Source: JAHECQ01 sp047638695 (GTDB lineage: Bacteria > Actinomycetota > Acidimicrobiia > Acidimicrobiales > SZUA-35). From it: a stretch of 56,732 bases of DNA. This document shows positions 8,766 through 16,651 of the stretch, piece by piece. Below the pieces are notes generated by a model that was not told the DNA's origin, searched no databases, and saw only the letters and a program-made list of their open reading frames with translations. Position 1 is the stretch's first letter. Each line of letters begins with the position of its first letter. The DNA is taken from NCBI GenBank assembly GCA_047638695.1, contig JBLINY010000020.1, positions 1-56,732 of the forward strand, read 5' to 3'. Position numbers and translations under genes: made by a program.

Positions 8766-10400
8766 ATGAAGGGTTATGAGGCCATAGCGAAGGCGCTGGC
8801 AGATCAAGGCATCGACACCATGTTCGGTGTGCTTGGTGATGGCAATCTGTTTATAGGCGAGGCCATGATGCGCAACCACGGCTTGCACTATGTGTCGGCC
8901 ACACACGAGGCCAACGCTGTGTCGATGGCCGAAGGTTGGGGACGGGCGGCCAAACGCCTTGGCGTCGCCACGGTCACCCACGGACCCGGCCTCACCAACA
9001 CGATCACGCCGTTGGTCGAAGCGGCCAGGAATCGCACGCCGCTCTTGCTTGTTGCCGCCGACACGCCGGTTGAGGATCGACATCACTTGCAGAGCCTCGA
9101 CCAGCACGCGGTTGTGGCCGCGACTGGCGCTGGATTCGAGCCAATTCGCAGTAGCGAAACGATCGCTTCCGATGTCGCTGCCGCGGTACGTCGAGCCCAC
9201 GCTGAGTCTCGTCCCATCGTGTTGAACGTGCCGGCCAACATCGAGTGGGAAGAAGACGTTGTGTTGGCTCCGGTGGAAGTAGTCGAGCCGTACCCGTTGG
9301 CAGTTGCGCCAGATCCCGTAGCTCTCGATGTGGCCGTCGGCCTTCTTGCCAGCGCGGCTCGGCCCATCGTCTTGGCTGGTCGGGGGGCAGCTAAGGCTGG
9401 CGCACATGACGCACTAGTCGCTCTGGCCGATGCTTTAGGCGCGCCGTTGGCTACCACCGTGTTGGGCACCGGGCTGTTCAAGGGTGATCGATGCAACCTC
9501 GGGATCTTCGGCACGCTGTCTCACCCGGTAGCCGGTGAGGCCATTGCCAGCGCCGATTGCGTCATCACTTTTGGGGCGTCGTTGAACTATTTCACGACCG
9601 ACCAGGGAACACTGCTCCGCGACAAGCGGGTGATCCAGTGTGACCTCGACCCGCGCCGACTCGGATCCACCGTGCCAGTGGATGCCGGAGTTGTCGGCGA
9701 CGCGACCGCGGTAGCAAGCACCATCACCGAGTGGCTTCAAGCCGCCGATCATCGACCGTCGAGCTTCGCGTCTGATGAACTCCAGCAGCGGCTTGTCGAC
9801 TTTGACCCGTCTGCTCTCTTCGACGACCTCAGCACGTCGGCATCGATCGATCCTCGTACGGCCACCCTTGCTCTCGACCGTCTCTTGCCGGATGACCGAT
9901 CGGTCGTCGTCGATGCCGGACGATTCATGCTCAACGCGCTTACCTTGCCGGTGCCCGACCCTGAGTCGCTGATCACGAGCCACGGGTTTGGTTCCATCGG
10001 CTTGGGAACCAGCACCGCGATCGGCGTCGGAATTGCTCGGCCCAACCGGCCCACCGTGCTTTGTGTCGGAGATGGTGGGTTCATGATGGGTGGCGTCGGA
10101 GAATTCCACACGGCGGTCGAGAACAACATCGACCTGATCGTCATTTTGTACAACGACGGCAGCTACGGCGCAGAACACATCCAGCTGTGGCGCAAAGAGA
10201 TGGACACAAAAGCATCCCTTCACCATTGGCCCGAATTCGGTCCGGTCCTTACGTCGCTGGGCGCGGTAGCGGTGAAGGTGTCGTCGATCGCCGATCTAGA
10301 AGCCGCCAGCACCGCTATTGAGAATCGGTCGCCCGGCCAGCCGGTGGTGATCGAACTGAGCCTCGATCCTGATGTGGTCAGCTCAATCATGGGCCACTAG
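8766..10400 (+). CDS. Thiamine-diphosphate-dependent enzyme, acetolactate synthase-like
   Basis: A 544-residue ThDP enzyme of the acetolactate synthase/benzoylformate decarboxylase group. The N-terminal Pyr domain has the catalytic Glu49 in SATHEANAVSMAEGW, which activates the ThDP ring, and VTHGPGLTN. The central domain (about 190-325) has the FAD- or nucleotide-fold type LAGRGAAKAG. The C-terminal PP domain has CVGDGGFMMGGVGEF followed by ILYNDGSYG, the GDG...N magnesium-diphosphate motif. Biosynthetic AHAS is less likely since no small subunit or ilvC lies nearby; a 2-oxo-acid decarboxylase or carboligase acting in catabolism is an equally good reading. ATG at 8766 starts at the family's usual N-terminus. 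Confidence 0.9.
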   Translation: MKGYEAIAKALADQGIDTMFGVLGDGNLFIGEAMMRNHGLHYVSATHEANAVSMAEGWGRAAKRLGVATVTHGPGLTNTITPLVEAARNRTPLLLVAADTPVEDRHHLQSLDQHAVVAATGAGFEPIRSSETIASDVAAAVRRAHAESRPIVLNVPANIEWEEDVVLAPVEVVEPYPLAVAPDPVALDVAVGLLASAARPIVLAGRGAAKAGAHDALVALADALGAPLATTVLGTGLFKGDRCNLGIFGTLSHPVAGEAIASADCVITFGASLNYFTTDQGTLLRDKRVIQCDLDPRRLGSTVPVDAGVVGDATAVASTITEWLQAADHRPSSFASDELQQRLVDFDPSALFDDLSTSASIDPRTATLALDRLLPDDRSVVVDAGRFMLNALTLPVPDPESLITSHGFGSIGLGTSTAIGVGIARPNRPTVLCVGDGGFMMGGVGEFHTAVENNIDLIVILYNDGSYGAEHIQLWRKEMDTKASLHHWPEFGPVLTSLGAVAVKVSSIADLEAASTAIENRSPGQPVVIELSLDPDVVSSIMGH

Positions 10401-10443
10401 TCCAAGACAACCTTGGTTTAGTCCTCCTTAGTCTGTTTTGGCT

Positions 10444-10457
10444 GATGGTGTACCATC
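10444..10457. promoter_or_regulatory. Palindrome just upstream of the B12-sensor gene, candidate operator
   Basis: A perfect inverted repeat GATGGT-GT-ACCATC ends 5 bases before the start codon of the B12-binding regulator. CarH/LitR regulators repress promoters by binding palindromic DNA as tetramers in the dark, so an operator here would fit autoregulation. This is inferred from position and symmetry only. Confidence 0.35.
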
Positions 10458-10462
10458 GCGCC

Positions 10463-11230
10463 ATGGCGTTGGACTCCATAGATCTCCAGACCGCGGCCGA
10501 CTCGCTCGGAGTTCACTACCAGACCGCCTACAAGTGGGTTCGCTCGGGTCGATTGCCTGCTGATCTGATCCACGGCCAATACCGGATCAACCCGGCCGAG
10601 GTCGCCAAGCTTCGGAGCGCTCGTAGCCGGCCGACGAAGCCACGGGCGCGTCAACCTCGAAGCGGTGATGCCTCGCTTGCTTCATCGGTCTTCGAATCAC
10701 TTCTCTCCGGGACAGAGCGCGAGGTGCGCGTGCAGCTTGGATCGCTGCTGTCCCAGGGGTGGACGCTTACCGAAACGGTCGATCGAGTGGTGGCGCCAGC
10801 GCTTCGGCAGATCGGCGATGAATGGGCAGCGGGGCGAGTCTCGGTGCCGCATGAGCATCGAGCAACCGCCATCATCGATCGAGCCCTCGGCCAGCATCAC
10901 CAGGCGCGACGCGGGCGTCGACGCGGAGTAGCCGTGGTCGGGGCAGTGTCAGGCGAGTTGCATACGCTCGCCACATCGATGGCAGCGATCGCCCTTCGAG
11001 AAGACGGCTGGTCAGTGCACCACCTTGGCGCCGGTGTACCGGCCGAAGACTTTCTTCAGTTTGCCCGCGAGGTCGAGGCCGATCTGGTGGTGTTGACGGT
11101 GACCTTCGCGAGAGTTCGGCCGCTCGCCACCTCGATTGCTCGGGATCTAGGTGCCGAGGGCATCCGAGCGCTGATCGGTGGCCCGGGTGAGTCACTGGAA
11201 GAGTTGCGACAACAAGCGAGGGATACATGA
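10463..11230 (+). CDS. B12-binding (CarH/LitR-like) photosensory regulator with excisionase-type HTH
   Basis: A 255-residue regulator. Residues 5-50 form an excisionase/MerR-like winged helix (LQTAADSLGVHYQTAYKWVRSGRLP). Residues 70-145 look like the helical-bundle cap of cobalamin sensors and contain W121-x9-E131-H132 (W-AAGRVSVPH-EH), the Wx9EH signature that in CarH/LitR proteins surrounds the upper face of adenosylcobalamin and makes it light-sensitive. Residues 153-255 are a Rossmann-like B12-binding domain with GELHTLA (E-x-H, His167 as lower axial ligand) and LGAGVP. The protein is thus probably a light-dependent repressor that tetramerises on DNA in the dark. It is translationally coupled to a WhiB gene (ATGA overlap). 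The HTH differs from classical MerR-type CarH. Confidence 0.8.
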   Translation: MALDSIDLQTAADSLGVHYQTAYKWVRSGRLPADLIHGQYRINPAEVAKLRSARSRPTKPRARQPRSGDASLASSVFESLLSGTEREVRVQLGSLLSQGWTLTETVDRVVAPALRQIGDEWAAGRVSVPHEHRATAIIDRALGQHHQARRGRRRGVAVVGAVSGELHTLATSMAAIALREDGWSVHHLGAGVPAEDFLQFAREVEADLVVLTVTFARVRPLATSIARDLGAEGIRALIGGPGESLEELRQQARDT

Positions 11231-11601
11231 TGCGAGTCGATAGTGCCTGGCAACCTGTGTTGTTGTCGGAACAACAGGGCGGATCTTCGGCTCGCTCCCA
11301 CCCACTCCTTGCATCGCTCGAGCAGAGATCGTGGACGGTCTATGGCGTATGTGGGGCGCTGGGACATCTCTTCTTCGAACCTTTTGGCGAACGTCCCGGT
11401 ACACGGGCACGACGCGAAACGAAGGCCAAGGCTGTCTGCGAGGAGTGCCCCGTCATGCTGGTGTGCCGCGAGGCCGGTCGGCGCAACTTCGAGAGCGGCA
11501 TCTGGGGTGGAGAGACCGAAGAGGACCGGGCGGTTGCTGGGTTTGCACCCCGCAGCATTTCACGCCGCAGCGTGGCCAAGGCTCGCAGAGAGGCACTCTG
11601 A
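11227..11601 (+). CDS. WhiB-family [4Fe-4S] transcription factor
   Basis: A 124-residue WhiB-like protein (Wbl), an actinobacteria-specific Fe-S protein that binds the principal sigma factor and modulates transcription, often in response to redox or NO. The four cluster cysteines are C42 and C71-EE-C74-x5-C80, followed by the invariant GIWGGE turn (residues 91-96) and a basic C-terminal tail (RRSVAKARRE) of DNA-binding type. Its ATG overlaps the TGA of the B12 sensor gene by 4 bases, so the two are co-translated and probably act in one response. The N-terminal 40 residues before C42 are longer than in minimal Wbl proteins. Confidence 0.9.
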   Translation: MMRVDSAWQPVLLSEQQGGSSARSHPLLASLEQRSWTVYGVCGALGHLFFEPFGERPGTRARRETKAKAVCEECPVMLVCREAGRRNFESGIWGGETEEDRAVAGFAPRSISRRSVAKARREAL

Positions 11602-11614
11602 GTGCCCAGCAGGT

Positions 11615-12892
11615 TTAACTGGCCGTCAGCATGGTGGTTCCTCGATCGGCGGCCCAACGTGTGCAACCCTCGACCAAGCGGTCGATGTGGTCATCGGTGA
11701 GTGCTAGGGAAAGAGCCATGAAACCGCGACGGGCCACATAGATCCCTTCGGTCAGCAGATGGTGAAAGAGCAACTCCAAGAGCCGTGGATCATCGGCATG
11801 GAAACACAGCATCGAGCCCATGCCGGTCACCCGAAACGGCTGGTTGTTCTGCTCAAAACAGTTGTTGAGCCGTTGGCGAAGTCGATCGCCACGTGCGTTG
11901 ACGGCCTGGATGATCTCGGGATCGAGTTCGTAGCGCAGCGTGGCCACCGCAGCAGCCATCGAGACCACGTTGTTATTGAATGTGCCGGCCTGGGTGAGCT
12001 CGCCGCCCTGAATGGGATCGAACGCAGCCATGACGGCGGCCGAGCCACCGAACGCCCCGAAGCTCATACCGCCGCCCAGGTATTTGCCGAGTGTCGTGAG
12101 GTGGGGTGTGATGCCGAACCGTTCCTGCGCACCGCCCGGAGCCAGACGCGATGTCATGACTTCGTCGAGGATCAGCACCGTCCCGTGCTCGTCACAGCGG
12201 CGGGCTAGCTCGGATAGAAACTGCTGGCTAGCTGGTCGACATCCGCCCGACCCCTGAACAGCTTCGATCAGAACGCACCCGAGGTCGTTGTCGCTGAAGA
12301 GCCGATCGAGGGCCGTGAGATCATTGAATGCTTCGACGACGAAGCGATGGGGAACGTTCAGTGGATGGTCGGGGGAATCCCCGCCGGGACCGAAGGACAG
12401 GACCCCGCCGTGATACCCGTGGTCGAAAACTCCGACGCCGGTTCGACCACTGTGATGTAGGGCCGTACCAACGGCCATCAAGTTGGCTTCGGTGCCGGAG
12501 TTGGTGAATCGCACTTGATCGATCGAATGGAACCGAGCACACACGAGCTCGGCCAGCTCGATCTCGCGTTCGTGGGTGGCACCAATGGACCAACCTTGAT
12601 CGAGAGCATCAATGATGGCTTGCTTGAGTCGCGGCGGCGAGTGTCCGAGGAGCCCGGCGGTGTAGTTGCCGCAAAAGTCGACGTAGCGGTGTCCGTCGAT
12701 GTCGACGACAACCGAGCCTTCGGCTGAGGCCACCCGGAACGGGAACGGATCGAAGTGCAACACCGAGCGCGTGTTGCCGCCCGGCATGACCTCTCGAGCG
12801 CGGACGTCAGCAGCAGCGCTGAGGGGATGAGCTTCGACGTATGCCTGGCGGGCAGTCGCCACTTCCGCGTCAAGCATTGAGGTGTCAAGCAT
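11615..12892 (-). CDS. Class III PLP-dependent aminotransferase (glutamate-1-semialdehyde aminomutase-like)
   Basis: A 425-residue fold-type I PLP enzyme. Key features: GNYTAGLLGHSPP near residue 75-87, NSGTEANLMA (131-140) that binds the PLP phosphate, ILDEVMTSR with the pyridine-N-binding Asp243, and TTLGKYLGGG with the Schiff-base Lys270. The overall pattern is closest to glutamate-1-semialdehyde 2,1-aminomutase, but gene context (third gene after a hydroxypyruvate-isomerase-like and an SDR gene, with an 8-base overlap) suggests a catabolic transaminase acting on an amino- or oxo-acid rather than haem synthesis. Convergent with the WhiB gene, 13 bases away. Confidence 0.85.
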   Translation of the reverse strand: MLDTSMLDAEVATARQAYVEAHPLSAAADVRAREVMPGGNTRSVLHFDPFPFRVASAEGSVVVDIDGHRYVDFCGNYTAGLLGHSPPRLKQAIIDALDQGWSIGATHEREIELAELVCARFHSIDQVRFTNSGTEANLMAVGTALHHSGRTGVGVFDHGYHGGVLSFGPGGDSPDHPLNVPHRFVVEAFNDLTALDRLFSDNDLGCVLIEAVQGSGGCRPASQQFLSELARRCDEHGTVLILDEVMTSRLAPGGAQERFGITPHLTTLGKYLGGGMSFGAFGGSAAVMAAFDPIQGGELTQAGTFNNNVVSMAAAVATLRYELDPEIIQAVNARGDRLRQRLNNCFEQNNQPFRVTGMGSMLCFHADDPRLLELLFHHLLTEGIYVARRGFMALSLALTDDHIDRLVEGCTRWAADRGTTMLTAS

Positions 12893-13721
12893 CGTCGGGT
12901 TGGCGGTAGATCTTGATTGGGTTGGGTTCGCGGAACATGCGGGGCTGGCGCCTCCATGGCTTCCCCGCCATCAGGCCACCGTCAACAACGTGGGCTTGCC
13001 CGGTCACCCAAGTCGACTCGTCGCTGGCCAAGAAGAGCACCATGTTGGCAAGATCGTCGGCCTCGCCAACCCGTTTGATGGGCTGGCTTTCGGCCGCTGA
13101 GTCGCGCATCTTGTCGAGTCGATCGTCGTCGGCGCCAGCCTTACCGACGGCCAGTGGAGTCACGGTGAAACCGGGGCAAACCGCATTGACCCGGACATCG
13201 TGTTCGGCGAGTTCGAGTGAGGTTGTTTCGGTGAGAGCGATCACCGCAGCCTTGGCCACGCTGTAGATGTGGGGCCCGTAGCCGGACTGGATGCCGCAGA
13301 TGCTGGCGGTGTTGATAATGCTGCCGCTGCCCTGTTCGGACATGATCGGCGCAGCGTGTTTGATGCCGAAGAACACGCCCTTCAGCAAGACGTCCATCGT
13401 CATGTCGTACTCGGACTCGTCGATGCTGCTGATCGGGCCCAGAGCGCCGCCAAAGCCAGCATTGTTGAACATGACGTCGAGGCGACCCCATCGATCGACG
13501 GCATCGGCGATGGCATCTTGGATGTCGGTTTCTTTGCTGACGTTCGTTGCTTGGAACGCGGCAGCGTCCCCAAGCTCGGCAGCTACTTGCTGGCCCCGTT
13601 CTTCTTGCATGTCGGCGATAAGGACCTTGGCGCCTTCGGCGACGAACCGACGGACGGTGGCCTCACCGATACCGCTGGCGCCCCCTGTAATAACTGCAAC
13701 TTTGCCATCGAGTCTTCCCAT
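12885..13721 (-). CDS. Short-chain dehydrogenase/reductase
   Basis: A 278-residue classical SDR. TGGASGIGEA (cofactor binding, residues 12-21), NNAGFGG, the catalytic Ser in INTASICG and YSVAK (Tyr and Lys of the active site) are all present. The Asp after beta2 (LIADMQEE) indicates preference for NAD(H). The C-terminus continues about 25 residues beyond the usual VDGG end, with a basic tail (GKPWRRQPRMFREPNPIKIYR). It lies 5 bases after the hyi-like gene and overlaps the aminotransferase gene by 8 bases, so the three are one operon. Confidence 0.88.
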   Translation of the reverse strand: MGRLDGKVAVITGGASGIGEATVRRFVAEGAKVLIADMQEERGQQVAAELGDAAAFQATNVSKETDIQDAIADAVDRWGRLDVMFNNAGFGGALGPISSIDESEYDMTMDVLLKGVFFGIKHAAPIMSEQGSGSIINTASICGIQSGYGPHIYSVAKAAVIALTETTSLELAEHDVRVNAVCPGFTVTPLAVGKAGADDDRLDKMRDSAAESQPIKRVGEADDLANMVLFLASDESTWVTGQAHVVDGGLMAGKPWRRQPRMFREPNPIKIYRQPDDA

Positions 13722-13726
13722 TGTGT

Positions 13727-14506
13727 TCAGCTTCCTTTTGTTATGCCATAGGCCTGGGCCCAGCCCAAGCCGTCGAGCGTTCCCGCTCGCGGTCGATATT
13801 CACAGCCAACCCAGTCGGTGTAGCCAGCCCGATCGAATTGCTCGAAGAGCCAATCGTGGGCGACTTCCCCTTCATCGGGTTCGTGGCGCCCTGGTAGCGA
13901 CGAGAACTGCACGTGGCCGATAACCGGTAGGCAGCGCTGGAAGCCCTCGAGCAGATCGCCTTCTTGGATTTGCAAGTGGTAGGTATCGAACTGGAGCTTC
14001 ACGTTTGGCCGGCCGACTTGGGCGATGACTCGCTCGGCTTGCTTGGATGACATCAGCAAGTAGCCGGGCACGTCGCGCAGGTTCATGGGCTCGATCAGAA
14101 TGTCGATTCCTGCGGGTGCGGTGCGGTCGGCTGCCCAGCCGATGCGATCGACAAAGCGTTCGCTGGCTCCGCCGTCGGTCGGGCAGCCAGCCAGCACATG
14201 AATGCGGGGACAACCGGTGACTTCGGCGTAGGTCAGGGCCTGCTCGATCGAGGCAATGAACTCTTCCTGGCGGCCGTCGATGCTGGCGAGGCCCCGGTCT
14301 CCGTCGGCCAAGTCGCCGGGTGGTGCGTTGAGCAGCGCGAGCTCGATCCCGGTGGCATCGAGGCGAGCCTTCACCAAGGCAGCGTCGGTGTCATACGGGA
14401 ATTGGCACTCGACGGCCTCGAAACCACACGCAGCAGCGGCGTTGATCCGATCGGCCAGGGAGTGCTCGTTGAACATGGTCGAAATGTTTGCGGCCAGTTT
14501 CACCAT
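13727..14506 (-). CDS. Hydroxypyruvate isomerase-family TIM-barrel protein
   Basis: A 259-residue AP-endonuclease-2-like TIM barrel of the Hyi/OtnI group, which isomerises hydroxypyruvate and tartronate semialdehyde or 2-oxo-tetronates. Typical strands are KLAANISTMFNE at the N-terminus, GFEAVECQFPYD, LLNAPPGDLADGDRGLA, ILIEPMNLRDVPGYLL (metal-ligand Glu), LQFDTYHLQIQEGD (Asp and His ligands) and VGCEYRPRAGT near the C-terminus (last Glu ligand). Length matches the family. It is the first gene of the hyi-like/SDR/aminotransferase operon and is divergent from the sigma-factor gene, so the control region lies at about 14507-14600. Confidence 0.88.
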   Translation of the reverse strand: MVKLAANISTMFNEHSLADRINAAAACGFEAVECQFPYDTDAALVKARLDATGIELALLNAPPGDLADGDRGLASIDGRQEEFIASIEQALTYAEVTGCPRIHVLAGCPTDGGASERFVDRIGWAADRTAPAGIDILIEPMNLRDVPGYLLMSSKQAERVIAQVGRPNVKLQFDTYHLQIQEGDLLEGFQRCLPVIGHVQFSSLPGRHEPDEGEVAHDWLFEQFDRAGYTDWVGCEYRPRAGTLDGLGWAQAYGITKGS

Positions 14507-14560
14507 CAGGCTGCGACGCTAGCCAACGAGTGAGTGCTTGGGAAAAGGTGAACCGTTGAG

Positions 14561-14585
14561 GGAACGAATCAAAGGTGTCAGGCGT
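14561..14585 (+). promoter_or_regulatory. Candidate ECF-sigma promoter (GGAAC-N17-CGT)
   Basis: GGAAC at 14561-14565 and CGT at 14583-14585, with a 17-base spacer, match the general -35/-10 form of group-IV (ECF) sigma promoters. The site lies just upstream of an ECF sigma gene and about 20 bases before the preferred start codon at 14607, as expected for autoregulation. Short motifs like this occur by chance, hence the modest confidence. Confidence 0.4.
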
Positions 14586-14606
14586 GTAGGGCTCGTGACT
14601 GGCACC

Positions 14607-15146
14607 ATGAGCACGTTCTCAAGCGGGCGTATCGCCCCGAAAGTGCTGCCTCGATCTATGGCTGTCGACTTCGCCCACACCTTTGAAGACTTCTATCGTT
14701 CCGACCGCGACCGGCTCGCGGTCGGCCTCGCTGCTGCACTTGGCGACTCCGACTTGGCCACCGAAGCGGTCGACGAAGGGATGGCTCGGGCCTACCAGCG
14801 GTGGTCGAAAGTGGGCACCTACGACAACCCGGGCGGCTGGGTGTATCGAGTGGCCCGCAACTGGGCCATCTCACGGCTTCGGCGACGCCGCTTTCTTTCT
14901 GATTCCCCGCTTCCCGAACGCGAGTTCACCATGGCACCGGGCCACCACGACCTCTTGGCCGGCCTGCAAGCGCTGCCAGAACCCCAACGCCAAGTGGTGG
15001 TGCTCAAGTATCTGCTCGGCTGGTCACAGAACGACATTGCGTCGTCGCTGAACCTTCGCCCGGGAACGGTAAAGAGCCGTCTTGGGCGAGCTCTCGCTCA
15101 GCTTCGTATCGACCTCACCGACTCCACCGAAGAAGAACGGTCATGA
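14607..15146 (+). CDS. ECF-type RNA polymerase sigma factor
   Basis: A 179-residue group-IV sigma factor. Region 2 runs through FEDFYRSDRDRLAVGLAAALG, TEAVDEGMARAYQRW and NPGGWVYRVARNWAISRLRR (promoter melting and -10 recognition). Region 4 has LPEPQRQVVVLKYLLGWSQNDIASSLNLRPGTVKSR as its helix-turn-helix for the -35 (quoted in two parts: LPEPQRQVVVLKYLL and WSQNDIASSLNLRPGTVKS). ATG at 14607 is preferred over 14538 because a candidate ECF promoter would start transcription downstream of 14585; ATG at 14658 is another option. Its stop overlaps the start of the following membrane protein (ATGA), which implies co-expression and possible control by that protein. Confidence 0.88.
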   Translation: MSTFSSGRIAPKVLPRSMAVDFAHTFEDFYRSDRDRLAVGLAAALGDSDLATEAVDEGMARAYQRWSKVGTYDNPGGWVYRVARNWAISRLRRRRFLSDSPLPEREFTMAPGHHDLLAGLQALPEPQRQVVVLKYLLGWSQNDIASSLNLRPGTVKSRLGRALAQLRIDLTDSTEEERS

Positions 15147-16639
15147 CTTCCGAACAAGAACTTGCTGACGCCCTCGCTTCGCAGTCGGGCCAAACCGACG
15201 TGACGCCCGGCAACCTGGTCGCTGTCGCCACCCGGGGGCAACTCCGCCGTCGGCGGCAACGCATGGCGGCAGGCGGAACAACCGCTGCCGTCCTGCTGTT
15301 TGGCGGCATCGGGTTGGCCTCGCTTCAGCGAGGGTCTGGCACCATCGAGCTGGATGCGGCCGGTGGACCGGAAACGGCTGAGCTCACGAATGAAGGCGCG
15401 GCCAACGACCCGCAATCCACCTCCATCACCGCTGGCTCGACCAATGCTGCTGAGCCAGAGGTGGCAGATGAGCCCGGTACCGACCCGGGTCGTGAGACGT
15501 TGATTGCCCTTGACTCGGACCAAGCGGCGCTTGTCGAGGTAGTGGTTGTCAACGATGACCTTTGCCAATGGGCTGAATACGGGCGACCCGAGTTGCCCGA
15601 GGGGTTCAGCCTCGTCGAGCTCTATCAGATGCCCGATCGCACCGAAGTGGCTCTCGTGAGTTGCGCCCTCGGCGCCTATCAGCCGACCGACGTTCGGCTG
15701 TTCAGCGTCTCAACGAACGACGGGGTTGTTCTCACACCGCTGGCTGTCGAGTCGTTTGGTTCCAATGGCATCGAGTTGACGATGAGCCTGTCTGGACACA
15801 TTGAAGTTGATGCTCAGGCCGGTGTTCTGACGGTGTACACGAAGTTCAGAGGCCTCGGCGACTGCGGCGTCTCCCTTGTGAATCACTGGGATGCCGATCA
15901 GGCCGACCGGTTCGTACTCGATAGTGCTCACGGCGAGTTCGAGTGCAGTGACTCGATTGACCTTGAGGGAGAGATTGCTGAGTGGCCCCAGTTGTACCCA
16001 ACTGTTTCTGAGGAAGCCGATGATTCGGCCGACGGCGAGGAAGTGGTGCCCGACGGCGCCGTTGTCCTCGACGTGTCCGATTCGTGTCGCACGATGGCTC
16101 GGCGGGCTGGCGATGTCATCAACGGCGGCGAGGCGATGGGCTGTATCGAACAGGCCATCCAAGCCGAGTTCGGTGACATGTCCCAGATCTGGGTGGACGA
16201 CGCCATCGACGATGGGGAAAGCACACTGGTGGTCTGGAAGGGATCGGCCTTCGACGGCGAGTTCGGACTCGGTACTCCGTGGGGATTCGAGGAGATACAC
16301 GTGATCGACACCGCCGGCTGGACTGATCAGGTGATCCGCAACCTTCGCTGGGAAGATCCGGATGATGTTGATTGGATGTACGCGTACCGGATGGAGTTCG
16401 TTGACGCCTCGACCATTCGGCTGATGGAGGGCTGGCATCAGGGCGAGTGTTACTGGGTCAGCCACCTCGATCTCGCCGGAAACGAGGTGCCTGTCAGCGC
16501 CAATCCGTATCCAATGCCTGCCACACTCAAGGCTCTCGCGGCCGACCTGTCGTTGTGCCAGTTCAGTATCGACTTCGAGCCGGAGATTCTGGCCACGATG
16601 TTCGACGCCCCCGACTCGCTGCACTACTTCGACGGCTGA
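15143..16639 (+). CDS. Single-pass membrane protein, putative anti-sigma or sensor partner of the ECF sigma factor
   Basis: A 498-residue protein. Residues 1-40 are cytoplasmic and end in a strongly basic stretch (RGQLRRRRQR); one transmembrane segment spans about 41-61 (AAGGTTAAVLLFGGIGLASL); the remaining 430 residues are acidic, Thr/Glu-rich near the membrane and otherwise extracytoplasmic, with several Cys residues. I see no zinc-binding ZAS motif and no named domain in the outer part. Coupled translation with the sigma gene (4-base overlap) and the inside-TM-outside layout resemble anti-sigma factors, but the 40-residue cytoplasmic part is short for one, so the role is inference. Confidence 0.7.
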   Translation: MTSEQELADALASQSGQTDVTPGNLVAVATRGQLRRRRQRMAAGGTTAAVLLFGGIGLASLQRGSGTIELDAAGGPETAELTNEGAANDPQSTSITAGSTNAAEPEVADEPGTDPGRETLIALDSDQAALVEVVVVNDDLCQWAEYGRPELPEGFSLVELYQMPDRTEVALVSCALGAYQPTDVRLFSVSTNDGVVLTPLAVESFGSNGIELTMSLSGHIEVDAQAGVLTVYTKFRGLGDCGVSLVNHWDADQADRFVLDSAHGEFECSDSIDLEGEIAEWPQLYPTVSEEADDSADGEEVVPDGAVVLDVSDSCRTMARRAGDVINGGEAMGCIEQAIQAEFGDMSQIWVDDAIDDGESTLVVWKGSAFDGEFGLGTPWGFEEIHVIDTAGWTDQVIRNLRWEDPDDVDWMYAYRMEFVDASTIRLMEGWHQGECYWVSHLDLAGNEVPVSANPYPMPATLKALAADLSLCQFSIDFEPEILATMFDAPDSLHYFDG

Positions 16640-16651
16640 GCCCGCTCGGCG

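Noticed and set aside
9435..10226. Long minus-strand frame opposite the ThDP enzyme
   Set aside because: The plus-strand enzyme has all family motifs over this region; the antisense product has no homology-like pattern.
11615..12892. Annotation as hemL of haem biosynthesis
   Set aside because: The protein resembles glutamate-1-semialdehyde aminomutase, but it sits in a hyi-like/SDR operon with no tetrapyrrole genes nearby, so a catabolic aminotransferase is safer.
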